The translations under genes and the position numbers were made by a program. Below are positions 1 to 7,656 of a stretch of DNA of 24,106 nucleotides, in pieces; position 1 is the stretch's first letter, and each line of letters begins with the position of its first letter. The stretch is from an uncultured Micromonospora sp. (GTDB taxonomy: Bacteria; Actinomycetota; Actinomycetes; Mycobacteriales; Micromonosporaceae), in the NCBI GenBank assembly GCA_937951935.1, contig CALGAM010000205.1, positions 1 to 24,106 on the forward strand. Reading direction: 5' to 3'. Under the pieces are notes generated by a model. It made no database searches, was not told the DNA's origin, and saw nothing but the letters and a program-made list of their open reading frames with translations.

Positions 1-798
1 TGGATCGAGGCGCACAAGCGGCTGCCGCAGGCGCTGACGCTGTTCCTTCGTTCCGGCTTCTCCCGCATCCCGGTCATCGGGGAGAGCGTCGACGACGTGC
101 TCGGGGTGCTCTACCTCAAGGATGTGATCCGGCAGACCCAGGGTGGTGCCTCCGACACCGACCAGCGTACGGTGGCCGAGGTGATGCGGCCGGCCACCTT
201 CGTGCCCGAGTCGAAGCCGGTCGACGACCTCCTCTCCGAGATGCAGGCGGCCCGGACCCACATGGTGATCGTCGTCGACGAGTACGGCGGCACCGGTGGC
301 CTGGCCACGATCGAGGACATCCTGGAGGAGATCGTCGGCGAGATCACCGACGAGTACGACGTCGAACGCCCGCCGGTGGAGCGGCTCGACGACGGCGCGG
401 TCCGGGTCACCGCCCGGCTGCCGGTGGAGACGCTCGGTGAGCTCTTCGACGTGGAGTTGCCGGCCGACGAGGTGGAGACCGTCGGCGGTCTGCTCGCCCA
501 GGCGCTCGGCCGGGTGCCGATTCCCGGCGCCGAGGCCGAGGTGAACGGGCTGTGGCTCCTCGCCGAGGGAACCACCGGTCGGCGCAACCACATCGACACC
601 GTGCTGGTCCGCCGGGTGAGCGAGGCGGGCGCGCGCGACCGCGACGGGCGTGACCGCGAGCGCGACCAGCGTGGGCGGGGCCACGACAATGAGATCGTCC
701 GTGACCCCGAGCGTGGAGCCGGGGCCGAGTTCCGGGCCGAACAGCCGACCCGGGAGCAGCAATCCCGTTCCGAGGAGAGGCAAACCGCTGATGCCTGA
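1..798 (+). CDS. CorC/HlyC-family CBS-domain membrane protein, C-terminal part (5' end outside window)
   Basis: The reading frame is open from base 1, so only the last 265 residues are present. They begin inside the first CBS motif (SGFSRIPVIGES, about residues 19-30), continue through a second CBS motif (HMVIVVDEYGGTGGLATIED, about 87-106) and the transporter-associated CorC_HlyC domain (about 120-205). These are the cytosolic modules of the hemolysin C/CorC family, whose members have an N-terminal DUF21 membrane domain and are linked to divalent cation (Mg/Co) efflux or homeostasis; the membrane part would lie upstream. The last 60 residues are a low-complexity Arg/Asp/Glu tail, probably disordered. 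The stop overlaps the next start by 8 bp (ATGCCTGA), so the two are probably translationally coupled. The order matches Rv2366c-Rv2365c-era in Mycobacterium tuberculosis. Confidence 0.9.
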   Translation, partial: WIEAHKRLPQALTLFLRSGFSRIPVIGESVDDVLGVLYLKDVIRQTQGGASDTDQRTVAEVMRPATFVPESKPVDDLLSEMQAARTHMVIVVDEYGGTGGLATIEDILEEIVGEITDEYDVERPPVERLDDGAVRVTARLPVETLGELFDVELPADEVETVGGLLAQALGRVPIPGAEAEVNGLWLLAEGTTGRRNHIDTVLVRRVSEAGARDRDGRDRERDQRGRGHDNEIVRDPERGAGAEFRAEQPTREQQSRSEERQTADA

Positions 799-1204
799 GT
801 CGTCCGCCGCCCCGGCCGTGCCGGCCGGGACCTCACCCGCCGTGCCGGCCCTCGCCGCCCCGGCTGCCGCCGGGCTGACCGCCGAGGACACCAAGCTGGT
901 GGTCCTGGCCCGCGGTGCGCGGGCGCGGATCGGCGCGGTCGAGGGGGCGGCCGTCCGTGACCAGGACGGCCGTACCTACGCCGCGGCCAGCGTCTCGCTG
1001 CCCTCGCTGACCATCACCGCGCTGCAACTGGCGGTCGCCTCGGCGGTCGCCGCCGGCGCCACCCGGCTGGAGGCCGGCGCGGTGGTCACCGAGGCGTCGA
1101 CGCTGGACGGGGCCGGGTACGCCGCTGTCCGGGACCTGTCCGCCGACGCGCCGATCCACGTGGCCGCCCCGGACGGCACCGTGCTCGGCACGGTGGTCGA
1201 GTGA
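791..1204 (+). CDS. Cytidine-deaminase-fold protein lacking the zinc site (probable pseudoenzyme)
   Basis: The frame is open further upstream, but ATG 791 is chosen because it overlaps the preceding stop and follows an AGGAGAGG-type ribosome site; it gives 137 residues. The first 30 residues are an Ala/Pro-rich linker. The rest aligns by eye with the cytidine deaminase fold: DGRTYAAASVSLPSLTITAL lies where active enzymes have the N-V-E-N...C-A-E block. The catalytic C/H-A-E is replaced by T-A-L, and the P-C-x-x-C zinc ligands by a Gly/Ala/Tyr stretch; the protein has no cysteine at all. Deaminase activity is therefore unlikely. A protein of this type sits between the CorC-like gene and era in many actinobacteria (Rv2365c is the positional counterpart). 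It may bind Era or a nucleoside, but no function is known to me. It overlaps era by 4 bp (GTGA). Confidence 0.75.
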   Translation: MPESSAAPAVPAGTSPAVPALAAPAAAGLTAEDTKLVVLARGARARIGAVEGAAVRDQDGRTYAAASVSLPSLTITALQLAVASAVAAGATRLEAGAVVTEASTLDGAGYAAVRDLSADAPIHVAAPDGTVLGTVVE

Positions 1205-2100
1205 TCCCGGGCCGTGTGGCGGACGGCTACCGCGCCGGTTTCGCCTGCTTCGTCGGCCGCCCCAACGCCGGCAAGTCGACCCTGACCAACGCCATCGTCG
1301 GGCAGAAGATCGCCATCACCTCCAGCAAGCCGCAGACCACGCGGCACGTGGTCCGGGGCGTGCTGCACCGTCCGGACGCGCAGCTCGTCCTCGTGGACAC
1401 GCCCGGTCTGCACCGGCCCCGGACGTTGCTCGGCGAACGCCTCAACGACCTGGTCCGACAGACCTGGAGCGAGGTCGACGTGATCGGCCTGTGCATCCCC
1501 GCCGACGAGACCATCGGACGCGGCGACCGGTTCATCAGCGGCGAGCTGGCCGGGTTGAAGGCCACGGTGCTGGCGGTGGTGACCAAAACCGACCTGGTCG
1601 ACCGGAAACGGCTGGCCGAGCAGTTGCTCGCGGTCAGCGAGCTGGCCGACTTCGCCGAGGTGGTCCCGGTCAGCGCGGTCTCCGGCTACCAGGTCGACAC
1701 CCTGGTCGACGTGATGACCCGGTACCTGCCGCCCTCGCCGCAGCTCTATCCCGACGACATGCTCACCGACGAGCCGGAGCAGGTCCTGGTCGCCGAGCTG
1801 ATCCGGGAGGCGGCGCTGGAGGGGGTCCGGGACGAGCTGCCGCACTCGATCGCGGTGGTGGTCGAGGAGATGATCCCCGAGGGGCGGCTGACGAAGATCT
1901 ATGCCCACGTGTACGTCGAACGCCCGAGCCAGAAGGCGATCGTGATCGGCGCCCGGGGCAGCCGGCTCAAGGAGGTCGGCACCCGGGCCCGGCAGCAGAT
2001 CGAGGAGTTGCTCGGCACCCGGGTCTACCTCGACCTGCACGTCCGGGTCGCCAAGGACTGGCAACGGGATCCGAAGCAGCTCCGCAAGCTCGGTTTCTGA
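1201..2100 (+). CDS. era: GTPase Era, 16S rRNA-binding ribosome assembly factor
   Basis: 299 residues, the usual Era length. G1 is GRPNAGKST (residues 19-27), the switch I region carries the family motif KPQTTRH (43-49), G3 is DTPG (66-69) and G4 is TKTD (128-131). A C-terminal type 2 KH domain (about 200-290) contains IVIGARGSRLKEVG. Era binds the 3' end of 16S rRNA through the KH domain and acts in 30S maturation in the cytoplasm. The GTG start at 1201 shares GTGA with the stop of the upstream deaminase-like gene, so coupling is likely. The MOSC gene follows after 10 bp. Identification is firm. Confidence 0.97.
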   Translation: MIPGRVADGYRAGFACFVGRPNAGKSTLTNAIVGQKIAITSSKPQTTRHVVRGVLHRPDAQLVLVDTPGLHRPRTLLGERLNDLVRQTWSEVDVIGLCIPADETIGRGDRFISGELAGLKATVLAVVTKTDLVDRKRLAEQLLAVSELADFAEVVPVSAVSGYQVDTLVDVMTRYLPPSPQLYPDDMLTDEPEQVLVAELIREAALEGVRDELPHSIAVVVEEMIPEGRLTKIYAHVYVERPSQKAIVIGARGSRLKEVGTRARQQIEELLGTRVYLDLHVRVAKDWQRDPKQLRKLGF

Positions 2101-2110
2101 TGAGGGCCGG

Positions 2111-2776
2111 ATGGGCAGGATCCTGTCGGTGAATCTGGCGGTGCCGGAGCCGAACAGCGCCAAGGCGGTGGGGGTCACCGGCATCCGGAAACGGCCGGTG
2201 GACGGGCCCGTGCAGGTCAGGGCCCCGGGACCGCAGAGGACCGGGTTGGGCAGCGGTCTGGTCGGCGACCAGATCTTCGACGTGGAGCACCACGGCGGCG
2301 ACGACCAGGCCGTGTACGCGTACGCCCGGGAGGACTACGACTGGTGGGAGCGCCAGCTGGGCCGGACGTTGCCCGGCGGCGTCTTCGGGGACAACCTCAC
2401 CACCGTCGGGATCGACGTCAACGGCGCGCTGCTCGGCGAACGCTGGCAGATCGGGGCCGGGCTGGTGCTGCAGGTCACCTTCGCCCGCATACCGTGCGCC
2501 ACGTTCCAGGCCAAGATGGGCGAGCCGCAGTGGATCAAGCGGTTCACCCGGGAGGCCCGACCCGGGGCGTACCTGCGGGTGGTCGTGCCGGGTGAGGTCC
2601 GGGCCGGCGACGAGGTGACGGTGGTGCACCGCCCGGAGGGCGGGGTGAGCGTGGCGGAGGCCTTCCGCGCCTGGACCCTCGAACCCGAACTGCTGCCGCG
2701 GCTGCTCGGGTCGGACGCACCCGACGGGGTGAAGGAGAAAGTCCGGCGCCGGCTGGAGTGGGTCGGCGGCCGCTGA
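2111..2776 (+). CDS. MOSC-domain protein (YiiM-like)
   Basis: 221 residues, starting at ATG 2111 with GAGGG upstream and 10 bp after era. The MOSC core (about residues 30-170) shows GDQIFDVEHHGGDDQAVYAY, GVFGDNLTT and the conserved cysteine in RIPCATFQ (C129), typical of MOSC proteins related to molybdenum cofactor sulfurases. The C-terminal helical extension resembles the 3-alpha extension of YiiM-type proteins, which reduce N-hydroxylated substrates using molybdenum cofactor. No fused redox domain is present. The substrate cannot be told from sequence. The stop codon lies inside the first copy of a 20-bp tandem repeat. Its place between era and recO suggests co-transcription with the core operon rather than a functional link. 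Confidence 0.88.
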   Translation: MGRILSVNLAVPEPNSAKAVGVTGIRKRPVDGPVQVRAPGPQRTGLGSGLVGDQIFDVEHHGGDDQAVYAYAREDYDWWERQLGRTLPGGVFGDNLTTVGIDVNGALLGERWQIGAGLVLQVTFARIPCATFQAKMGEPQWIKRFTREARPGAYLRVVVPGEVRAGDEVTVVHRPEGGVSVAEAFRAWTLEPELLPRLLGSDAPDGVKEKVRRRLEWVGGR

Positions 2777-2813
2777 GCGGGGTCGGCGGCCGCTGAGCGG
2801 GGTCGGCGGCCGC
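2761..2813. repeat. 20-bp tandem repeat, 2.65 copies, spanning the MOSC stop codon
   Basis: The unit ggtcggcggccgctgagcgg occurs exactly at 2761-2780 and 2781-2800, followed by a 13-base partial copy at 2801-2813. Each full copy carries an in-frame-looking GCTGAG around the stop, so expansion or contraction would not change the protein. It looks like a slippage product in the recO 5' region. Confidence 0.95.
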
Positions 2814-2854
2814 CGGGGTGGCGGCCGCGGGGCCGGGTCCGCGGTCCGGCGAGG

Positions 2855-2864
2855 GTGACGTCAC
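2855..2864. promoter_or_regulatory. Perfect 10-bp palindrome GTGACGTCAC upstream of recO
   Basis: GTGACGTCAC is its own reverse complement and ends 32 bp before the chosen recO start. It could be an operator for a dimeric regulator. I cannot name one, and short palindromes arise by chance in GC-rich DNA. Confidence 0.35.
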
Positions 2865-2896
2865 GCGGCCGCCTGTCGGCAGGGAAGAATGGGCGC

Positions 2897-3700
2897 GTGC
2901 CCGGGTACCGCCGACAGCTCTACCGTGACGACGCGGTGGTGCTCCGTACCCAGAAGCTCGGTGAGTCGGATCGGATCATCACCCTGTTGACCCGGCGGCA
3001 CGGCCGGCTCCGGGCGGTCGCCCGGGGCGTACGGCGGACCACGTCGCGGTTCGGCGCCCGGCTGGAGCCGTTCGGCCACGTCGACCTGCAACTCGCCGGC
3101 GACCCGGAAGGACGGGACGGCGGCACGCTGCAGAGCGTCAGCCAGGTCGAGGCGATCGCGCTCTACGGCAAGCGGTTCATCGACGACTACCCCCGGTACA
3201 CGGCGGCCAGCGCTATCGCGGAGACCGCGGAACGGCTCACCCCGGTGGAGCGGGAGCCGGCGCCGCGCCTGTTCCAGCTCACCCTCGGCGGCCTGCGCGC
3301 GCTCGCGGCCGGGGAGCACGCCACGACCCTGGTGCTCGACGCGTACCTGCTGCGCGGGATGGCGTTGGCCGGCTGGGCACCCGCGCTGGTCGCCTGCGCC
3401 GTCTGCGGTACGCCGGGCCGGCACGCGGCGTTCTCCGTGCCCGCCGGGGGGTGTGTCTGCCCGGACTGCCGGCCGCCCGGCGCGGCTCGTCCGGCGCCGG
3501 CCACCCTGGAGCTGATGGCCGCGCTCGTCTCCGGCGACTGGCGGACGGCCGACCGGGCCGATCCGGCGCACCGCCGGGAGTGCAGCGGCCTGGTGGCGGC
3601 ACACCTGCAGTGGCATCTCGAACGAGGGTTACGCTCGTTGCCGCTGGTCGACAGAGGATCGACCGGTGTGAGGGACGCAGCAGCGAAGGAACCGCAGTGA
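2897..3700 (+). CDS. recO: DNA repair protein RecO
   Basis: 267 residues from GTG 2897. An in-frame ATG exists at 2855, but GTG 2897 places the family-typical N-terminus MPGYRRQLYRDDAVVLRTQK right at the start, with GGCAGGGAAG about 8 bp upstream. The N-terminal OB fold (about 8-80) contains KLGESDRIITLLTRRHGRLR and ARGVRRTTSRFG. The C-terminal helical domain carries the zinc finger C167-x2-C170...C188-x2-C191, which some RecO proteins have. RecO helps load RecA onto SSB-coated single-stranded DNA in the RecFOR pathway. The stop overlaps the uppS start by 4 bp (GTGA). The 120-bp upstream gap holds the tandem repeat and the palindrome, so recO may also have its own promoter. Confidence 0.95.
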   Translation: MPGYRRQLYRDDAVVLRTQKLGESDRIITLLTRRHGRLRAVARGVRRTTSRFGARLEPFGHVDLQLAGDPEGRDGGTLQSVSQVEAIALYGKRFIDDYPRYTAASAIAETAERLTPVEREPAPRLFQLTLGGLRALAAGEHATTLVLDAYLLRGMALAGWAPALVACAVCGTPGRHAAFSVPAGGCVCPDCRPPGAARPAPATLELMAALVSGDWRTADRADPAHRRECSGLVAAHLQWHLERGLRSLPLVDRGSTGVRDAAAKEPQ

Positions 3701-4533
3701 GTCGAGCGACGACCAGGGGAGTACGTCGACAGCCTGTCCCGCCGAGCCCGCACCCGTCCGGTGCCCGGCCTCCCGCGCTGCCTCCCGAAGCCCTACCCCG
3801 TCACGTGGCGATCGTCATGGACGGCAACGGCCGCTGGGCCAGGCAGCGCGGCCTGCCCCGGACCAAGGGACACGAGCAGGGCGAGTACTCCCTCTTCGAC
3901 ACCATCGAGGGTGCGATCGAGATCGGGATCCCCTACCTGACGGCGTACGCCTTCTCCACGGAGAACTGGCGGCGGTCGCCGGAGGAGGTGCGGTTCCTGA
4001 TGGGGTTCAACCGGGACGTCATCCGGCGCCGCCGGGACCAGTTGGTGGACCTCGGGGTGCGGGTGGTCTGGTCGGGCCGGGCCGGACGGCTCTGGAAGAG
4101 CGTCATCTCGGAACTGCGGACGGCCGAGGAGATGTCCCGGCACAACACGACGTTGACGCTCCAGTTCTGCGTCAACTACGGCGGCCAGGCCGAGATCGCC
4201 GACGCCGCCGCCGCGATCGCCCGGGACGTCGCCGCCGGCCGGGTCGATCCCGCGAAGGTGAACGAGAAGATGATCGCCCGGTACCTCTACCACCCGGAGG
4301 TGCCGGAGGTCGACCTGTTCCTGCGCCCCTCCGGCGAGCAGCGCATCTCCAACTTCATGCTCTGGCAGAGCGCGTACGCCGAGCTGGTCTTCCTGGACAC
4401 GCTCTGGCCGGACTTCGACCGCCGCCACCTCTGGTACGCCTGCGAGCTGTACGCGAAGCGGGACCGACGGTTCGGCGGGGCGGTACCCAACCCGGTCGCG
4501 CCGGAGTCGACCGACGCTCACGGGGGTGCCTGA
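3697..4533 (+). CDS. uppS: Isoprenyl (polyprenyl) diphosphate synthase, cis-prenyltransferase
   Basis: The frame is open much further upstream inside recO; GTG 3697 is chosen because it overlaps the recO stop (GTGA) and follows GAAGGAA at good spacing. This gives 278 residues with a Pro-rich N-terminal extension of about 34. Family motifs are VAIVMDGNGRWA (catalytic Asp42), AFSTENW (85-91), QFCVNYGG, and RPSGEQRISNF from R210 with WQSAYAELVF, which bind the pyrophosphate and Mg2+. The enzyme condenses isopentenyl diphosphates in cis onto an allylic primer to make the C50/C55 lipid carrier for peptidoglycan and arabinogalactan-type polymers. The positional counterpart Rv2361c makes decaprenyl diphosphate; product length here is not deducible. 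It is the last gene of the core operon and is convergent with ykoC. Confidence 0.96.
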   Translation: MSRATTRGVRRQPVPPSPHPSGARPPALPPEALPRHVAIVMDGNGRWARQRGLPRTKGHEQGEYSLFDTIEGAIEIGIPYLTAYAFSTENWRRSPEEVRFLMGFNRDVIRRRRDQLVDLGVRVVWSGRAGRLWKSVISELRTAEEMSRHNTTLTLQFCVNYGGQAEIADAAAAIARDVAAGRVDPAKVNEKMIARYLYHPEVPEVDLFLRPSGEQRISNFMLWQSAYAELVFLDTLWPDFDRRHLWYACELYAKRDRRFGGAVPNPVAPESTDAHGGA

Positions 4534-4618
4534 CGGCAGAACCCCGGCTGTCGGGTACCCCGGGGCGCGGCGGCGCGGCCGCGGCGTACCGGCTGGGGGG
4601 CACCGGCCGGCGCACCGG

Positions 4619-5419
4619 TCAGGAGATCACCGGCCGGTAGGTGCCGAGCGCCACGCTGACCGCGAGGATGCCGGCGGCCACCAGCACCGCCCCGCCGACC
4701 AGGGCGGTGTCCGCCCAGGTGAAGCGCTGCTGGCGGGCCGAGGTGCGCGGGGTGTCCGAGTCGAAGCCCCGCGCGTCCATCGCGGTGGCCAACCGGGTGC
4801 CCCGGCGGATCGCCCCGACCAGCAGCGTGAACGCCGTCGATCCGAAGATCCGCAGGCGGGCCAGCGGGTTGCCTCCGGCGTCGACACCCCGGGCCCGGCG
4901 GGCCATGCTGATCAACTGCCACTCGGTGGCCAGCAGCGGCACCAGCCGGAACGCGGCCAGCGCCCCGATCGCGAACCGCGGCGACGTCTTCGCGTTCTGG
5001 ACCAGCGCGTCGGCGAGGTCGGTCGGGTCGGTGGTGGCGAAGACCAGGACGCCCGGTAGCGCCACCGCGAGCAGCCGGAGCGCCAGCCCCAGCCCGGTGT
5101 TCAGCACTCCGGTGGTGACCACCAGCGGCCCGGCCGCGACCAGCGGTTCGCCGGTCCGCTCGGCGGCGAAGAGGGTGAGGGTGACGAGGATGCCGAGCGC
5201 GCTGAGCAGCAGCGGCCAGGCCCGGCGGGCCAGCAGCCGGTAGGGGACGCCGAACAGCGGTGCCACGGCCAACTCCACCCCGATGGCCAGGGCCGGTACC
5301 ACCGGATCGAGGGTGACCAGCAGCAGCACCGAGAAGAGCAGGGCGGCGGCGAGCTTGGCCACCGGGTTGCGTCGGGCCAGCGGGGCGGTGGGCGTGGCGA
5401 CCGGACCGTACGCGATCAC
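4619..5419 (-). CDS. ykoC: ECF transporter transmembrane (T) component, thiamine/HMP type
   Basis: 266 residues, mostly hydrophobic, with about 5-6 membrane segments (around 22-60, 66-85, 95-130, 150-165, 235-260). The two diagnostic cytoplasmic coupling motifs of EcfT are present: MARRARG (172-178) and MDARGFD (214-220), whose Ala-Arg-Gly tips sit in grooves of the ATPases. The GTG start at 5419 shares GTGA with the stop of the ATPase gene, so the two are coupled. With YkoD and YkoE it should form a dedicated importer of thiamine or its hydroxymethylpyrimidine precursor; the upstream TPP riboswitch supports this substrate. Convergent with uppS; an 85-bp GC-rich gap separates the stops, with only weak inverted repeats. 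Confidence 0.93.
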   Translation of the reverse strand: MIAYGPVATPTAPLARRNPVAKLAAALLFSVLLLVTLDPVVPALAIGVELAVAPLFGVPYRLLARRAWPLLLSALGILVTLTLFAAERTGEPLVAAGPLVVTTGVLNTGLGLALRLLAVALPGVLVFATTDPTDLADALVQNAKTSPRFAIGALAAFRLVPLLATEWQLISMARRARGVDAGGNPLARLRIFGSTAFTLLVGAIRRGTRLATAMDARGFDSDTPRTSARQQRFTWADTALVGGAVLVAAGILAVSVALGTYRPVIS

Positions 5420-6885
5420 GCCGCCTCCCCGTGGGGTCCCCCGCCCGGCGGTTCACCGGCCTGCCCGTCCGGCCGCCCGCCGAGGTGGAACGTCCGGTCG
5501 GCGAGCGCGGCGACGAAGTCGGCGTCGTGGGTGACGGCGACGATGCCGTGCCCGGCGTCCCGCAGCCCGGCGAGCAGGTCGACCAGTTCGCGCCAGGTCC
5601 GGCGGTCCTGCCCGAAGGTCGGTTCGTCCAACACCAGCAGCCGGGGCGCGGTGGCCAGCGCCGTCGCGACGCTGAGCCGGCGTGCCTGGCCGCCGGAGAG
5701 GGTGTACGGGTTGGCGTCGGCCACCGTGTCGAGCCGGAGCCGGGCCAGCAGGTCGTCGACGATGGCGGTGACCTCCGCCGGAGTGCGGCCGGCCCGGCGC
5801 GGGCCGAGCGCCAGTTCCGCCCGGACCGTGCCGGTGACGAACTGGTGTTCCGGGTTCTGGAAGACCGAACCGATCCGGCGCACCAACACCGGAGCCCGCC
5901 ACCGGTGCGGTGGCTGGTCAGCGTGCCGGCCGGCCAGCGCCGGGGTCGCGGCGAGCCGGCCGGTGCCGGGTCTGAGCAGGCCACCGAGGAGCAGGGCCAG
6001 GGTCGACTTTCCGGCACCGTTCGGCCCGAGGACGGCGAGCGCCTCACCGGCGCGTACCCACAGGTCCGTCGGCGCCAGCCGGGGTGGCAGGCCGAGCCGG
6101 TCGGCGGTGAGCAGCACCTCCCCGGCAGGTGTGGCGGCCCGGCGCGGTGCCGGCGGTGGACCCGGCACCCACACCCCGGCGGCGGCCAGCTCCGCGCCGT
6201 GCGCGGCGAAGACCTCGGCGGGTGGCCCGTCGGCCCGGACCCCGCCGCCCGCCTCGAGGACGACGACCCGGTCGACCAACGGCAGGGCCTCCGCCACCCG
6301 GTGCTCGACCAGGATCATCGTGGTGTCGACGTCCAGGGCGGCCCGGAGCGCCGCCCGGACCGCCGTGGCGCCCGCCGGGTCGAGGTTGGCTGTCGGCTCG
6401 TCGAGCAGCAGCAGACCCGGACGCAGCGCGAGTACCCCGGCCAGGGCGAGCCGCTGTTGTTCGCCGCCGGAGAGTGCGGCGGTGGGCCGCGCGAGGTCGT
6501 ACGGGAAGCCGACCCGGGCCAGCGCCGCACGGACCCGGGGCCAGATCTCGGCCGCCGCAACCCCCCGGTTCTCCAGCCCGAAGGCGACGTCGTCCCCGGC
6601 CCGCGCCATCACGAGCTGGGTCTGCGGGTCCTGGAAGACGATGCCGACCCGTTCCCGGGCCTCCCGTGGGTCGAGGCCGTCGATCTCGACGCTGCCGGCC
6701 TGTTCGCCGGAGTCCTCGGCCAGGAGCCCGGCCAACGCCGCCAGCAGCGTGCTCTTGCCCGCTCCCGAGGCACCGAGCAGCAGGACCCGCTCGCCGTGCT
6801 CGATGCGCAGGTCGACGTCGCGAACCGCCCAGGCCCGGCGACCGGCGTGTCGCCACCCGAACCCGCGCAGCTCGACCGCGCTCAC
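5416..6885 (-). CDS. ykoD: ECF transporter ATP-binding protein, two fused ABC domains
   Basis: 489 residues containing two complete ABC ATPases. Domain 1: Walker A GASGAGKST (38-46), Q-loop VFQDPQTQL, signature LSGGEQQ (from 138), Walker B LLLLDEP (158-164), H-loop VEHR. Domain 2: Walker A GPNGAGKST (287-295), VFQNPEHQF, signature LSGGQ (396-400), Walker B LLVLDEP (416-422), VTHD. All catalytic residues appear intact in both halves. This is the YkoD arrangement, in which one chain replaces the EcfA1/EcfA2 pair. GTG 6885 gives the natural N-terminus; 87 bp separate it from ykoE and 4 bp overlap ykoC. It should energise thiamine-precursor uptake at the inner face of the membrane, under riboswitch control. 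Confidence 0.95.
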   Translation of the reverse strand: MSAVELRGFGWRHAGRRAWAVRDVDLRIEHGERVLLLGASGAGKSTLLAALAGLLAEDSGEQAGSVEIDGLDPREARERVGIVFQDPQTQLVMARAGDDVAFGLENRGVAAAEIWPRVRAALARVGFPYDLARPTAALSGGEQQRLALAGVLALRPGLLLLDEPTANLDPAGATAVRAALRAALDVDTTMILVEHRVAEALPLVDRVVVLEAGGGVRADGPPAEVFAAHGAELAAAGVWVPGPPPAPRRAATPAGEVLLTADRLGLPPRLAPTDLWVRAGEALAVLGPNGAGKSTLALLLGGLLRPGTGRLAATPALAGRHADQPPHRWRAPVLVRRIGSVFQNPEHQFVTGTVRAELALGPRRAGRTPAEVTAIVDDLLARLRLDTVADANPYTLSGGQARRLSVATALATAPRLLVLDEPTFGQDRRTWRELVDLLAGLRDAGHGIVAVTHDADFVAALADRTFHLGGRPDGQAGEPPGGGPHGEAA

Positions 6886-6972
6886 ACGCTCACCCCCACC
6901 CCCGTTCCGCGCCGATCGTGGTGCCGGGTTCGGCCGGTGGGCCGGGGAGACGGCTTCGTGACCGACAAGGGC

Positions 6973-7563
6973 TCAGACGGCGGTGCGTTCGCGGCCGGCC
7001 GGGAACCGGTCCAGGACGCCGGTCTGGGCCAGCGCCCGGGTCAGCGCCCAGCCGCCGACACCGGCGACGACCGCCGAGCTGACCACGGTGAAGAGGAAGA
7101 CCGGCAGGCGGAAGGAGGCGAAGTCGTGCTCGGAGTAGTAGCGCCACTGGTCGAACAGCGCGGCGGCGAGCCCGGCCACCGTGCCGGAGAGGACCGCCAC
7201 CGGCACCCGGAAGACCCGGTACCCGGTGGCCAGGAAGGCCAGCTCGGCGCCGAGGCCCTGGCAGAACCCCTGCAGGATGGCGACCGTGCCCCACTGGCTG
7301 CCGAGCAGCACGGAGACGAGTGCGGCGAGGAACTCGGTGTACAGCGCCGCGCCCGGCTTGCGGATGACGAGACCGCCGAGTACGCCCGGCAGCAACCAGA
7401 CGCCGTAGATGAGGGACTGGGCCGGCGGGAAGAACGCGAACAGTCCCTCGGTGGCGCTCCAGAGCAGGTTCCAGGCCCAGAAGATGACGCCGAACGCGAC
7501 CGCGACGACCGATGCGACGACGATGTCGATGGTGCGCCACCGGGCGTTGGTGGATTGACTCAC
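6973..7563 (-). CDS. ykoE: ECF transporter substrate-binding (S) component, YkoE family
   Basis: 196 residues from GTG 7563, preceded by a clear GGGAGG site. A longer in-frame version would start inside the riboswitch region and is rejected. The protein is a small integral membrane S-subunit with about 5-6 helices (12-32, 42-66, 70-92, 95-115, 118-135, 150-175). The stretch FWAWNLLW followed by FFPPAQSLIYGVWLLPG resembles the N-terminal region of YkoE proteins, which bind thiamine or HMP. It is the first gene of the ykoE-ykoD-ykoC unit, 93 bp downstream of the TPP aptamer. Confidence 0.9.
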   Translation of the reverse strand: MSQSTNARWRTIDIVVASVVAVAFGVIFWAWNLLWSATEGLFAFFPPAQSLIYGVWLLPGVLGGLVIRKPGAALYTEFLAALVSVLLGSQWGTVAILQGFCQGLGAELAFLATGYRVFRVPVAVLSGTVAGLAAALFDQWRYYSEHDFASFRLPVFLFTVVSSAVVAGVGGWALTRALAQTGVLDRFPAGRERTAV

Positions 7564-7607
7564 GAGATGCCTCCCAGTCGCTTGGCGATCCAGGGGCGAA
7601 ACGCAAC

Positions 7608-7640
7608 GCCGCCGTCCGGGGCGCAGGCCCGGACCGCGGC
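7608..7640 (-). promoter_or_regulatory. Strong hairpin in the riboswitch expression platform
   Basis: On the - strand RNA, GCCGC-C-GTCCGGG pairs with CCCGGAC-C-GCGGC: 12 base pairs with one C-C mismatch and a 7-nt loop. It lies between the TPP aptamer and the ykoE ribosome site. No U-run follows, so it could be a U-less terminator or a structural spacer; the switching mechanism cannot be decided by eye. Confidence 0.55.
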
Positions 7641-7656
7641 GCGGCTGGAGACTCGA

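Noticed and set aside
4534..4618. Terminator hairpin between uppS and ykoC
   Set aside because: Only short, overlapping GC inverted repeats; none gives a stem longer than about 5-6 bp with a sensible loop.
4518..6047. 509-codon - strand frame overlapping ykoC and ykoD
   Set aside because: Out-of-frame shadow on the same strand; low complexity, and the true frames carry EcfT and ABC motifs.
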